A DNA stretch of 64,000 bases from Caldilineaceae bacterium (GCA_011523365.1 WTGY01000149.1:1-64000); one strand, 5' to 3'; positions 49,694 to 59,567 are shown, counted from the stretch's first letter. The notes: generated by a model not told the origin, from the sequence alone. Numbers and translations are program-made.

Positions 49694-49927
49694 ATGGCTT
49701 ACTCGGTGCGGGAGGAGCGGCAGAGCCTTGCGACCAGCCTGCGTGAGGAGCTCGACGAGGCGGAGCGGGTAATCATACAGGTACGGCGGGACAACGTTGA
49801 ATCGTTCCTGGTGCTTCTGGACAGCATCGACGAGCGCTTCACACAGTTGGAGGCTAGCGGGTTGGACCTGCGGCCGGAGCAGACGCGCTGGCGCGGTCTG
49901 CATAGCAAGCTGCAGCGCGAAGAATGA
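49694..49927 (+). CDS. Small coiled-coil protein
   Basis: 77 residues, charged and helical (VREERQSLATSLREELDEAE). GGAGG lies upstream. It sits between the AAA ATPase and an HsdR stub, a gene order that suggests a small accessory protein of the same lost system. No family assigned. Confidence 0.5.
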   Translation: MAYSVREERQSLATSLREELDEAERVIIQVRRDNVESFLVLLDSIDERFTQLEASGLDLRPEQTRWRGLHSKLQREE

Positions 49928-49982
49928 ACGCCTGCCTGTGAAAGTCCCTAAACCAGAATCTCCTGGCCGAACGCGGCGAAAC

Positions 49983-50054
49983 ATGACCACCGACACTTAT
50001 GAGAGCGGGCTCGAAAGCTTTATCTGCACGGCGTTGACAGGTCAGTTGCGATGA
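49983..50054 (+). pseudogene. N-terminal stub of a type I restriction HsdR protein
   Basis: MTTDTYESGLESFICTALTG is the characteristic start of one HsdR subfamily (MTTDTSExGLExLI.xALTG). TGA follows after 23 codons and the DNA then runs into the oppositely oriented gene at 50067. Confidence 0.55.
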
Positions 50055-50066
50055 AGGCCAAATCGT

Positions 50067-50912
50067 CTACTGATTTGCTGTGAGTTTAGGGAACAGCAGC
50101 GAGGCGCAAAACAGACACAGGAGACCTCGTCCCAACTCGGTTTTTGAGTCTACAGGGCCAACCGGATGTACATTGACGTTACGCTGTTTCCTGATGATGT
50201 GCGCGAGGTCTACCGACTCTTCATCAAGCATTTCGGCATCGTCACACTCCGTGATCAGCTCATAGAATGTTCCGGAGGAACTTAGAGTTTGCGTCAGGAG
50301 GGTCTCTACTTTTCTACCTACCTGCAGTGGTAAAGTTGCGTCAATCTTCAGGTCACCGATGGCTTCGCCGAATATCTGGTCATGGCCAGTAACTTCCAAG
50401 GCAAGCTCTCTGATCATTTCTTCTCTCCCGCCATCTGAAGATGTTCTTGCTTCAACAGAGAGGCGTTTGTTTTCTGAGAGCAGCTGTTCGCGCTCGGTTT
50501 TCAGACTGGCGATTTCCTCGTCCTTCGTTTGGGTTTCGGCACGGAGTGACTCAATGTTGCTCTGCTGTCTCAACAGAATCTCTGCGCGCTCGTTGTCAGC
50601 CTGATCGAGAAATTTCAGAAGCTCCGACAATGTCTGGTCGATTCTCTCGATATTCTGTTGGAGTTCCGGGGCGTCTTGAGCATTTGATCTGTCCCGGCCG
50701 GGTATTGTCTGGGGCAGTGTGAAAGAGGACTCAGAAGTCAGATCATCGCCGAATTCTGCGATAAGAGCATGATACATCCTGGTGTTGCGCGGATAGACCC
50801 AGCAAACACGCTGTGGGTCCCATCTCCGGCCCTGAATCCCTCTCGCCCTTTCCTTTTGGGCGGCTGGAATGGAAAGAAGATATTCGGTTTTCGTCTCCCG
50901 AATACGAATCAC
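50067..50912 (-). CDS. Coiled-coil protein with C-terminal HEPN-like motif
   Basis: 281 residues from GTG 50912 (AGGAGG upstream). The N-terminus (GRRWDPQRVCWVYPRNTRMY) resembles the short DNA-interacting HARP-like segment. A long coiled coil spans about 85-155. The C-terminal 100 residues are helical with KQRNVNVHP, where RNVNVH fits the HEPN Rx4-6H motif. The architecture suggests a sensor-effector RNase. A decayed copy of its first codons and promoter lies at 45473-45660. Confidence 0.65.
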   Translation of the reverse strand: MIRIRETKTEYLLSIPAAQKERARGIQGRRWDPQRVCWVYPRNTRMYHALIAEFGDDLTSESSFTLPQTIPGRDRSNAQDAPELQQNIERIDQTLSELLKFLDQADNERAEILLRQQSNIESLRAETQTKDEEIASLKTEREQLLSENKRLSVEARTSSDGGREEMIRELALEVTGHDQIFGEAIGDLKIDATLPLQVGRKVETLLTQTLSSSGTFYELITECDDAEMLDEESVDLAHIIRKQRNVNVHPVGPVDSKTELGRGLLCLFCASLLFPKLTANQ

Positions 50913-51173
50913 TGTATTTCCTCCTGTTTCGTTTATTCATTCGCTGACAAAGCGTAAAGCCGCTCAGAGCCAGGCTAAGCGATTATTGAGGGTTCAGGTA
51001 TTTGTACAGACCTTTTGAACTGTTGCGGCCAGCCAGCCGACACCATCCTCGAGAGCAGGGATGGTGTGGGTGTAGGGCGTGGTGGGTAGTTGTATGGGGC
51101 GCGAGAGTGCGCGCAAATATGTGCTGCAGAGCCGTCCTTCTCTATCGCACCCGTGCCAGCGACGTTCTGTGAG

Positions 51174-51557
51174 CTAGAATGGCACGTCTTCGCTTTGCCT
51201 TGGGCCTGGTGTCAGGCCCTGGGCCTCTTCACGTGCACTGAGAAACCTCACAGTCCGGGCCCGCACTTCCAGCGAAGCGCGGGCGTTCCCGTCCCGGTCG
51301 ATCCACGTGCTCGGTTCTCTTATTTCACCGACAACCAGCACACGCTGCCCCTTTGTCAGGTACTGGTTGCACGTCTCAGCCTGCCGGTCCCACACTGACA
51401 CACTGAACCAAGTTGTCTCCCCCTGTGTCGTTCCGTCCTGGGTCCTCCAGCGGCGATTTGTCGCTACGCTGAAAGAGGTCACCGGCGTCCCATCCTGCAT
51501 AATCTGCATCGTCGGATCTCCGCCCAAGTTGCCCACTAACGTGATCTGCTGGTACAT
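51174..51557 (-). CDS. ssb: Single-stranded DNA-binding protein
   Basis: 127 residues from ATG 51557 (AAAGGAG upstream). OB-fold landmarks are ITLVGNLGGDPTMQ, TSFSVATNRRW and TTWFSVSVWDRQAE. The C-terminus ends EDVPF, the acidic tip that binds RecQ and other partners. It lies 120 bases downstream of the GmrSD-RecQ fusion on the same strand, so the two may be co-transcribed. It is not a core-genome ssb by context. Confidence 0.9.
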   Translation of the reverse strand: MYQQITLVGNLGGDPTMQIMQDGTPVTSFSVATNRRWRTQDGTTQGETTWFSVSVWDRQAETCNQYLTKGQRVLVVGEIREPSTWIDRDGNARASLEVRARTVRFLSAREEAQGLTPGPRQSEDVPF

Positions 51558-51677
51558 CGCAATCTCCTTTGGGTGAAGCTGTGAAAGCTGGGGCGACAAA
51601 CCGCGTGAGGCGGCTTGGGCCCGGTATGAAAGACCCCGTTGAAAGAACAGCTCGGAATGCAAGCGTTGCGTAGAGAA

Positions 51678-54600
51678 CTATCCTGGCCGTTTCCTCTGCT
51701 GTCGTAAGAAGATCTCTACTATCCTGATCTCATAGTAGGAGTAGTCGTCGCCGAGCAGCTTCTTGACCTGAGACAGGGGGCTACCGCCTGCGGCTCTGAA
51801 GGCCTTCTTTATCTCTTCAATCCTCTCAGCCGGCGGCAGCATTGGCCTCAGGTCAATGTCCATTCCGCCCTCTATGAGGCGTTCCAGATGACCGGCTATG
51901 GTGCTCATCTCGAGGTTCCGTTCTTTCGCTATCTGTTCAACAGACAAGCCTTGTTCCAGCATCTGTCTGGTCGTTTCGTAGGTCGATCCCCTTCGCTCCC
52001 CTCTTTGTCTTCTGCGTCTACGTGAATCGGGGATGCTGCGCTCCGCCAAGCCGTGCCGGCGCGCGTAGCTGCCGATCACGGTAATGAATGCATCGCCCAT
52101 CTCCTTCAGTTTCTTTCCTTTCATACCGGAAATGCGGGAAAGACTCCTGCGATTCCGGGGAAGGTAGTGCGCCATCTGCTGGAGCGCGGCATCATCAATT
52201 ATCACGTTGGGCGGGATGTCTCTCTCCGCGGCCAACCGGCGGCGCAAGCCGCGCAACTCCTCGAACAGTCCTTGATCGAAGTCGAGAACCGTGCGGCCGG
52301 CGGCCGGCACTTTCCTCCCCTCAGGTACAGACCGTGTGAGAATCAAGCTTGTGCTGCTTCTTAGAAAACGCCTGCCCGACTCAGTGACAGACAGAGTCGA
52401 GGATTCTCCTTCGTCCCTGTCAAGCAATCCCTTTGCAACCAACTGACCGGCAATCTCCTTTATCTCATCTACGGAGTAGCTGTTGACAGCGCCATAGACG
52501 CTGAGTTCATCGTGCCCCAGCCTTTTCACTATCGTATTTCCGGAACCCCGCAGCACGGCAGCGACGTGGGCGATGGCGAAGCGCTCTCCTGTGTGAATGA
52601 CGGCCGACAGGATTTGGTGGGCGATCGCGGTGGCGTCGAACTCCTCTTTGGCCGGCCGGCATAGGTCGCAGCCGCCGCAGTTCCCCTCCGGCCACTCTTC
52701 CCCGAAGTAGCGCAGCAGGTATCTTCGCCGGCAGGCCTGCAGCTGGCAGTACTCGATGACCTGGCCCAGCTTCTTATATGCGTCGCGGCGTATCACTTTA
52801 TCCTCGATCTCATTTATGAAGCGTTCCAGTATCGGCACGTCGTCGTAGGAGAAGAAGAGGACACAGTCGCTGGGCAGCCCGTCGCGGCCGGCGCGGCCTG
52901 TCTCCTGGTAGTAGCCTTCGAGCGTCTTGGGCAGGTCATAGTGGACGATCAGGCGGACGTTCGGTTTATCGATGCCCATTCCGAACGCGATCGTGGCAAC
53001 GATGATCGGGGTCCGGTTTTGCATGAAGTGCTCCTGGGTCTGATGCCGCTCGTCATCTTCCATCCCGGCGTGGTAGTGCAGTGCATCGAAACCGTTATTG
53101 CGCAATTGAAAGGCCAGATCCTCGGTAGACTTGCGGGTGGTGCGGTAGATGATGACAGGTTCGGCCTTGTGCTCCTGCAGAAGTTCTGCAAGTTTGGTGA
53201 AGGAGTCCTTTCGCTTGGGCAGCACGGCATAGCTGAGGTTGGGACGGTTGAAGCTGGCAACGAACTGCTCCGGCTGCTGCAGATGAAGCTGTTTCACGAT
53301 GTCTTCGCGCACCTGCTCGGTCGCCGTAGCCGTCAAGGCGAGAAACGGCACGCCCGGCAGGCTGCGGCGCAGATCGCCGAGCTTGCGATAGTCGGGTCGG
53401 AATTCGTGTCCCCACATCGAGATACAATGCGCCTCGTCCACGGCAACAAAGCTCACGTGGAGTTTGTCGAGAAAGTGCTGGAAGTCAGATAGAGAAAGTC
53501 TCTCGGGCGCGGCGTAGAGAATCTTCAGGGCTCCCCCTTGTGCCTGCCGTTGCACGTTCTTGATTTCGGAGGGTGACAGTGTGCTGTTGATAAAGGCAGT
53601 GGGGATGTCGCTGGCCCTGAGGGCGTCGACCTGGTCCTTCATCAGCGAGATCAAGGGCGATACGACCAGGGTCAACCCTTCAAAGTGCATCGCCGGCAGC
53701 TGATAGCACAGCGACTTGCCCCCGCCCGTGGGCATCAGCACCAGCGCGTCCCTCTCCTTGAGGACGGCAGTGACGATCTTTTCCTGCAGGGGCAGGAACT
53801 CGTCGTAGCCGAAGTGCTGCTTAAGCAGGTGATGGATGGGGTCAGGTTGTACTGCGTTTTCAGCGATTTCCTGAGCGGGCGGGGTTGGTGGAGGCGCGTT
53901 CGCAGACGGCTCGTTTCGGCGGTCGGTCATATCAGGCTGCTCGCTCCGGGTTGTGCGGTCCTGCTGTTGCAGGCAGAGCTGTACAACCCTGCTCTCCTCG
54001 TATGAGTAGTCGTCGCCAAGGATGTCCTTGATCGACGATATTAGAGGGCTGCCTGTTTGCTTGAAGGCGGATCTGATTTTTTCAAAACGATCGGGGGGCA
54101 ACAGGTGACGCAGGTCGATCTCACTCCCTTCCTGAAGAAGGCGCTCCAGATGGACGACGATCGTACTAACCGGCCGGTCCCGTCGACGGGCCACTTCTTC
54201 GAGGGTCAGACCTTGTTCCACGAGTTGCCTGGTCTCTTCGTAGATAGGGTTTGTGACTACGCTTCGGTTAAGTTCCAATTTTTTTAGCCGAGACTCAATT
54301 GCACCCGTCCCTCGCTCAAAATGCTCCGCCAGTTCTGCAACGCTACGCCCCGCGGCATACAGCTCTTTCAACCGTTCGTCATCTTCCAGTGACCATTTGT
54401 CATAGGCCTTGGGATTCTCTTGTTTTTTCTCCTCCACGGTATAGGCCGGTTTGTTCGGTTCTCTCAAAATGTGCATAGGCGCCGATAGAGACGCTTGTTC
54501 GAGGCGCCATTCCCTCTTCAACGCATCAATTAGCATTCGTTGGCGCCTCTCGAGCACATCGGGCGTCCACTCAGTTTCGTTGAGGACTTGCGAAGTAAGG

Positions 54601-56174
54601 GCGAATGTCACCACACCCCTCTTCTGGAAGTACTCTCTCTTTTTGCGGTTGAAGTCGTGGTTCTGCGCGCTTGAATTCGTTGTGCGTGACAGGAGAACCA
54701 GGTTGGCTAGTCTGTCGGTCCACTCAGTTCTTTCTTCATCGTGAGGAAAGTCCATTAGCCACTGCGAATTCCGTTCGGGGTTCCGGGGGAGCACGTGCTC
54801 AACCGTAATCGTTGCATGCACATACCTGGCGCCCTGGTCTGCCAAAAGCGAATCAAGACGCAGAAGCAGGGTCCTGCGCACTCGCGTGAGGGAGCCGATG
54901 GGGCCGTCCAATGCGCTCAAGATGGCCGATATATCTTTGGACGAGAGTTGAAGGGGTGACGAAAGGCCACTGAGGTCTTCCTTTTGCTCGATGGCGCGCA
55001 GGATGTGAGCGTATCTGGGTGTACGCCGGTTCACGTTCGCCCGCAAGATGAACATTGCATAGGCCAGCCGTTCCAGGTCGCGAATGAAATGAAGAAAGGC
55101 CTCGGGATCTTGGTTGTGCCTGTAGAAGGCCATTGCCGGTGGAATCCAGTCGAAGTTATCGAGCCAGTTCAGGTAGCGCAGGTATTTGTTGATTTCCCCG
55201 GAACCACCCGCACTTGCATATGATGCGCCGGTTACAGTCGCATACGCCTCGGCATACGGTTCAAGCTCTTTGACAATGAAGTCCGTCCTGTCCACGGCTT
55301 TGAGAACATGGTCCTGATATTCCTGCTGCAGCGTTCCTCGCTGCCTGCGTTTCATCGAGATGGTGCGGATGTGCGCGAAGAGATCACTGAAGCGATCGCG
55401 GCCGAGGTCTTCCTCGATCTTTTCCCATATTTCTGTGTGCTGAGAGCTGATGTTTTCCGGCAGTGCCCCGATTATGTCTGATTTCAGAATGTCGGTTGGG
55501 GACAGGTCCAACCCTCTATCGTTGAGAACAGAGAAGATGCGGTAAGCAGCGTTCTGGTCCGATGCAGAGACCACGACCAGATAGCAGCGCTGGGCGAGAA
55601 ACTGCGTAAGGATTTTGCGCAGCTTCTCGTCGCGTTTAGCCAGGGAGTCATACAGATAGCGTGCATTCTCCAACACTCTCTTCTGGCTGTCGGGCAGGTT
55701 TGCAGGGGAACGCTCAAGGAGAGAGGGCAGTCTTCCCATTTGCTGAATATTGTTCTGGAAAAAATCTCTGTCTCTGTCTCTCACAGTGAGCCGATAGTGT
55801 CCCTGGATTCCCGCGGATTCCCTGCCCGGCGCATAGATATAGTCATGGGTGTCGTTTTTGTCGCTTTCTGAGGATGCGAGTTCACGCAGGACGCAAAGGA
55901 GAATCGTCAGCGTTGTGATGCGCTGCTGTCCGTCGACGATCTGCGCGTGCGGATGGAGGCCGTTCTTGATGGTTACGATACTGCCCAGGAAGTAAGGCGA
56001 CGCCTCACTCACATTCTCGACATGCTCCATGGCGTGTAACAGGTCGTCCAGCAACTCGCCCGTCTGCTCGGTTGTCCAGGCATAGGGGCGCTGGTAATCG
56101 GGGATCTCGAAACGGTAGCTGTCGCTGAAGATGCTGACGAGCTGCAGTTCTTTGGCTTCGATGGTTTCGGACAT
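51678..56174 (-). CDS. GmrSD-type restriction module fused to RecQ helicase
   Basis: 1498 residues in one uninterrupted frame. DUF262 is at about 1-250 (IPDYQRPYAW at 24-33, DGQQRITTL at 81-89). DUF1524/HNH is at about 440-520 (EHVLPRN at 459-465, then NSSAQNHDFNRKK). A helix-turn-helix linker and an HTH_40-like domain span about 595-740. RecQ follows from about 780: MPTGGGKSLCYQLP (814-827), VDEAHCISMWGHEF (912-925), a zinc module with CGGCDLC, then RQC and HRDC, and a second HTH_40-like domain at the C-terminus. The two HTH_40 copies share YEETRQ.../YETTRQ... and GDDYSY. GmrSD enzymes cut glucosylated or other modified phage DNA; the helicase could unwind or track the target. All catalytic motifs look intact. 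Confidence 0.9.
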   Translation of the reverse strand: MSETIEAKELQLVSIFSDSYRFEIPDYQRPYAWTTEQTGELLDDLLHAMEHVENVSEASPYFLGSIVTIKNGLHPHAQIVDGQQRITTLTILLCVLRELASSESDKNDTHDYIYAPGRESAGIQGHYRLTVRDRDRDFFQNNIQQMGRLPSLLERSPANLPDSQKRVLENARYLYDSLAKRDEKLRKILTQFLAQRCYLVVVSASDQNAAYRIFSVLNDRGLDLSPTDILKSDIIGALPENISSQHTEIWEKIEEDLGRDRFSDLFAHIRTISMKRRQRGTLQQEYQDHVLKAVDRTDFIVKELEPYAEAYATVTGASYASAGGSGEINKYLRYLNWLDNFDWIPPAMAFYRHNQDPEAFLHFIRDLERLAYAMFILRANVNRRTPRYAHILRAIEQKEDLSGLSSPLQLSSKDISAILSALDGPIGSLTRVRRTLLLRLDSLLADQGARYVHATITVEHVLPRNPERNSQWLMDFPHDEERTEWTDRLANLVLLSRTTNSSAQNHDFNRKKREYFQKRGVVTFALTSQVLNETEWTPDVLERRQRMLIDALKREWRLEQASLSAPMHILREPNKPAYTVEEKKQENPKAYDKWSLEDDERLKELYAAGRSVAELAEHFERGTGAIESRLKKLELNRSVVTNPIYEETRQLVEQGLTLEEVARRRDRPVSTIVVHLERLLQEGSEIDLRHLLPPDRFEKIRSAFKQTGSPLISSIKDILGDDYSYEESRVVQLCLQQQDRTTRSEQPDMTDRRNEPSANAPPPTPPAQEIAENAVQPDPIHHLLKQHFGYDEFLPLQEKIVTAVLKERDALVLMPTGGGKSLCYQLPAMHFEGLTLVVSPLISLMKDQVDALRASDIPTAFINSTLSPSEIKNVQRQAQGGALKILYAAPERLSLSDFQHFLDKLHVSFVAVDEAHCISMWGHEFRPDYRKLGDLRRSLPGVPFLALTATATEQVREDIVKQLHLQQPEQFVASFNRPNLSYAVLPKRKDSFTKLAELLQEHKAEPVIIYRTTRKSTEDLAFQLRNNGFDALHYHAGMEDDERHQTQEHFMQNRTPIIVATIAFGMGIDKPNVRLIVHYDLPKTLEGYYQETGRAGRDGLPSDCVLFFSYDDVPILERFINEIEDKVIRRDAYKKLGQVIEYCQLQACRRRYLLRYFGEEWPEGNCGGCDLCRPAKEEFDATAIAHQILSAVIHTGERFAIAHVAAVLRGSGNTIVKRLGHDELSVYGAVNSYSVDEIKEIAGQLVAKGLLDRDEGESSTLSVTESGRRFLRSSTSLILTRSVPEGRKVPAAGRTVLDFDQGLFEELRGLRRRLAAERDIPPNVIIDDAALQQMAHYLPRNRRSLSRISGMKGKKLKEMGDAFITVIGSYARRHGLAERSIPDSRRRRRQRGERRGSTYETTRQMLEQGLSVEQIAKERNLEMSTIAGHLERLIEGGMDIDLRPMLPPAERIEEIKKAFRAAGGSPLSQVKKLLGDDYSYYEIRIVEIFLRQQRKRPG

Positions 56175-57105
56175 TCCTGTTCACCTGTGGACTGCTTCGG
56201 AGATGGGAACCGGGGATGAGGCGTACTTCGTAGGATTGGGCTGTTCCTGTTTGCATAGTTAATAGGGCGCATCGCCCGCCCCAGCTATGCTTCCGTTCTT
56301 CGTTGGCGTCTGGCGCGGCGAATCGCTCGAACTGCTTGACGGACGCTGTCACGGCCGTCAGCTGTTCAGAGAGACCCTCGAATGAGGTTGTCGTTTTGGT
56401 TTGAGGTTGTCAATCGCCGGACACGGAGAGGAGAACAGCAGTCGTGCCCGCGCGGTAATTGTGTGTTTGTGGTCCATTGCGGTGCCCCCTTGGTGGAAAC
56501 AGACAGATGGTTGCCACCACAGCGTCCATTGACCTGATAGCCAACAAGGGGGCGCAATGCGCCCACATGTCTATTTTCACCAACTATCAAGTCAAACGCT
56601 GTGGTGGGCCCATGCTACTACAAAATCGGGGCAGGGGACAATGGAACCGACGGGGTATAAGTGCTCTGATTGGGGACGCGGGATGGGCTGTCAGAACTGC
56701 GCGGTGCGGTGCGGCCGCCTGAGAGGGTCCTGCCAGATTTTGAGGGAGACGCTGGGCAGGACGCGGACCGACCCCAACGTGATTTGTTTAGCAGAGTTCA
56801 GGACGGCAACGGGATGCCCGGCAGCGCGTCGAACAGTGATAGATGTCGTTTTGGGCGGTTTTTGGGCTTGAGGGAGAATTTCAAGCCGCTGAGAGGCGTT
56901 CTAAGGAGTTTTTTCGGGGGTTCAGGTCGTATAAGACCTTGCAACTCGGGACGGGCCGGCATCCTGGAGGCCCCAGGTTGAAGAATATGGGAATCCCCTA
57001 AGCGCGCCACGGGCAGGCCGGTGAAGCGGTCGTCGTCCGCTTCCTCCAGGTACACGCCCACGGCCGCAAATTGTTTAGCGATTGTCAGGCCGCCCGTCTT
57101 ATTGA
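56175..57105. other. Intergenic region with one short dispersed repeat
   Basis: No gene I can support. A short copy of the dispersed repeat (GGACACGGAGAGGAGAACAG) lies at 56417-56440. A minus-strand frame at 56798-57118 (TIAKQFAAVGVYLEEADDDR) may be a gene remnant; not assigned. Confidence 0.35.
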
Positions 57106-57133
57106 GATTCCCCCGCACACGTGGGGATAGACC
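57106..57133 (+). CRISPR. Isolated type I-E-like CRISPR repeat 1
   Basis: GATTCCCCCGCACACGTGGG followed by GATAGACC. It has the stem-forming CCCC...GGGG and the GATAxACC end of I-E repeats. No second repeat follows at array spacing, and there are no cas genes in the window. Confidence 0.5.
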
Positions 57134-57217
57134 TGTCAGCGTTCACCGCATCGATGAGCAGCTGCAGACCTGTGTCTTCGAGACCGGTGTCGACGAGGCC
57201 GCGCGCCTGTGGCGGTA

Positions 57218-57448
57218 TCATCTCATGTCGCTCCCAGTGCCATGTTCCGCCCTTTGTTTTCTGTCGGGCGCTGCCGGCAGATAGTCGGAACTCCTCGCCT
57301 GCTCTATTCGTTTTTCCATCTCGTCAACGATAGCATTCACTGAAGCGGCCCTTGAGGCAGGGCTGTGTTTTGTCAGGCCGCAAGACGCCAAATCTCTTGC
57401 AGCCTTGGTTACTGCAATGAGGATCTTTAAGTACCCGACCTCAGTCAT
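57218..57448 (-). CDS. Small hypothetical protein
   Basis: 76 residues, helical (VGYLKILIAVTKAARDLASC, then VNAIVDEMEKRIEQA). No family and no strong ribosome binding site. Possibly not real. Confidence 0.35.
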   Translation of the reverse strand: MTEVGYLKILIAVTKAARDLASCGLTKHSPASRAASVNAIVDEMEKRIEQARSSDYLPAAPDRKQRAEHGTGSDMR

Positions 57449-58085
57449 GCAAAGGGTCTCGACTGTCTCTCCAACAGGGATGGAATCTTAATTCAGTCGA
57501 CAGGCCAGGACATACCGGTCATGTCTGACGGCGGGTCTGTCATGTAAGCATTGAGCGCATTCCATCTGGACCGGCTCATGCTCACGGAGGCGCGGGACAG
57601 AATCTGCACAGGAGTATCCCCGTTATGCTTGATCGTAAGTCCATCTCTCCCGATTCCCATAAGATCACGTTCAACTCCACAGGTAACCGAAGACGAGCGG
57701 CCCGAAGGCGTAGTTGTCGGTGGGTCTGCAACTTGCGCCTGAGGATAGACCCGGGATTGAATGACTGAGGGTCGAAGAGGTCATCGAAGCGGGGAAAGCG
57801 AATGTGGGGTCAGGGTACCCGGGGCAGGCGCCGCGGTGTATACCGATCTCAAGTTGTGATCGGTGGGCGCGGTCAGGTCGCGATCAAGAAAAGCTCGCCC
57901 CGGGCCCGCAGGTCCACACGCGCAAGCGATCCGTTTTGTATTCGTCTCCCCAGAAATGCTCTGAACCGGAGCGGCGTACTCTGCTCAACTCGAACAACGA
58001 CGGTCACTTAACTCACTCCCTTGTGTAACGATGTGATCGTGCAAGTCGGTTCCATATTTACCCGGGTAAACTGCGGCGGCGTCAG
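57449..58085. other. Intergenic region, nothing recognised
   Basis: About 640 bases between the small hypothetical gene and the second CRISPR-like repeat. No convincing gene or repeat. Confidence 0.4.
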
Positions 58086-58113
58086 GGTTCTCCCGCACAC
58101 GCGGGGATAGACA
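58086..58113 (+). CRISPR. Isolated type I-E-like CRISPR repeat 2
   Basis: GGTTCTCCCGCACACGCGGG followed by GATAGACA; 25 of 28 positions agree with repeat 1, in the same orientation. Confidence 0.5.
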
Positions 58114-58217
58114 TTTCTGTCACTGCCGCCACCTATCCCATCTCAAAACAGTTGTATCTCGTTTGCCCTTCCCTTACAATTCGTTGGCGGCAGCCGCTAC
58201 TTGCAAGGAGAAACCAG

Positions 58218-58643
58218 ATGAACCGCAGATTTCTTGTTGCCTTGTGCGTGATTCTCGTTGTCATCGCTCCCGTCCGCCTCTTCGCTCAGGAGGAGGTTAC
58301 ACTGGCAGAGCTGGCCCAGCGCATCGTCGAGCTCGCCGAACGAGTCGGATCGATTGAAGCCCTTTTCACCAGCCCTGCCCACGCCAGAGACCTGGACGGC
58401 GACCACTGCCTTCTCGGTATGAACAAAGCCATTCGCAACGAGGCCTTTCTCAAATTCAAGCGACAGTGGGGTTATTGGCCTGATGAAGACCAGATTCGGA
58501 TTCACTACGTGACCTTCTCCCGCCAATCCGGGCACATGCACATCGTTTACCAGTGGAGCGACGGGTGGCCCTACACACGCGTCGACGAGGTCTGGGACGG
58601 CTGCACGTTCCTTTACGCCACAGATTGGTACACTGTCGAATGA
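58218..58643 (+). CDS. Small secreted protein
   Basis: 141 residues from ATG 58218 with AAGGAG nine bases before. A signal peptide is clear (RRFLVALCVILVVIAPVRLFAQ, cut near AQE). The mature part begins with a short coiled coil (ELAQRIVELAERVGSIEALF), then has an aromatic-rich C-terminal half (YQWSDGWPYTRVDEVWDGC). Unknown function. It is one of few exported proteins here. Confidence 0.75.
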   Translation: MNRRFLVALCVILVVIAPVRLFAQEEVTLAELAQRIVELAERVGSIEALFTSPAHARDLDGDHCLLGMNKAIRNEAFLKFKRQWGYWPDEDQIRIHYVTFSRQSGHMHIVYQWSDGWPYTRVDEVWDGCTFLYATDWYTVE

Positions 58644-58865
58644 CGTGCGCTACCGCACCAAGTTAATCGCCAACTGCATCCGGCCAACCGGCCAGCCAAA
58701 TCCCTTTGCGCCCGCCAGCGGACTCTGTGTATAACTTTTGGCAGATTCCAGCGGGACGACGACAGGCGGATCCGCTCGTGGAAAGGAGCGAAATCATTGC
58801 TGCTGCCCTTGATGGTCCTGTACCCGTGCTCCGACGTAACAAGGGTATGCAACGTCTGCCTTGAT

Positions 58866-58893
58866 CGTTCCTCCATACACACGGGGATAGATC
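58866..58893 (+). CRISPR. Isolated type I-E-like CRISPR repeat 3 (degenerate)
   Basis: CGTTCCTCCATACACACGGG followed by GATAGATC; the most diverged of the four, but with the same order of elements. Confidence 0.4.
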
Positions 58894-58966
58894 TCAGCCA
58901 CAGGTACGACCGCACCGCCTTGTTCAGGCGCACACGGTCCTCAAGCCAGGCGCTGGACCGGTGCAG

Positions 58967-59287
58967 CTACGTCAGCAGTGGAGACAGGTCGCCCTCGCCC
59001 CGCAATCCGCCCTGCGGCCGGTTCACCGCATAGCGCATCATCCACGACGCGTTCTCGGCCGTGTAGCGACGCTTGGCCTGGTCGGCCCACTCGCCCGCCT
59101 GGGAAAGCGATTGGCCCCACTCGAACAGAGCGCGCCAGCAATCTGGAGACAGCCACCAGCGGCCGTCTATGCCGGCCGTGATGAACAGCCCGTCCGACCA
59201 TTCGGGCAGCCTCCCAAGAAACTGACACAACAGGATGCAATTGCCCTGACTGCCCTTTCCCAGCCATGGGATATCCACCGTAAGCAT
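58967..59287 (-). CDS. Hypothetical protein
   Basis: 106 residues from ATG 59287: LCQFLGRLPEWSDGLFITAG, then IDGRWWLSPDCWRALFEWGQ. Tryptophan-rich with natural codon use; no family recognised. It is divergent from the toxin-antitoxin pair at 59324. Confidence 0.5.
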   Translation of the reverse strand: MLTVDIPWLGKGSQGNCILLCQFLGRLPEWSDGLFITAGIDGRWWLSPDCWRALFEWGQSLSQAGEWADQAKRRYTAENASWMMRYAVNRPQGGLRGEGDLSPLLT

Positions 59288-59323
59288 ATGGTATAGTGGG
59301 GCGCAACAACGAAAGGGGAAGAA

Positions 59324-59567
59324 TTGGACTACGCGACACGGCATTACAATAGATGAAGTCGAGGAGGTATGTTTCGGCCGCCCACTGGTTCAACGTGCAA
59401 AACCCCGAGGAGAAAATCCAGTCTACTATATTTTGGGACTGACAGATGCGGGCCGCTACCTGTTTTGTGTAGCAGTTCAGTTTCCTGATGGCAGAGGACT
59501 GCCTGTCACCGTCAGGGTGATGACAGACAGGGAAAGACGGCGATATAGAGAGTGGAGGAATCGATGA
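59324..59567 (+). pseudogene. BrnT-like toxin, apparently frameshifted
   Basis: TTG 59324 with AGGGGAAG just upstream starts LDYATRH and then hits a stop. The next frame reads RHGITIDEVEEVCFGRPLVQ and YILGLTDAGRYLFCVAVQF, then MTDRERRRYREW. This is a BrnT-like ribonuclease toxin of a type II pair. A 5-base loss (one ACACG of a tandem pair) would explain the shift. The stop overlaps the antitoxin start as ATGA. It is either inactive or starts at an unrecognised codon. Confidence 0.55.

Noticed and set aside
49685..50060. An intact second type I R-M system
   Set aside because: Only 23 codons of HsdR and no methyltransferase or specificity gene are present.
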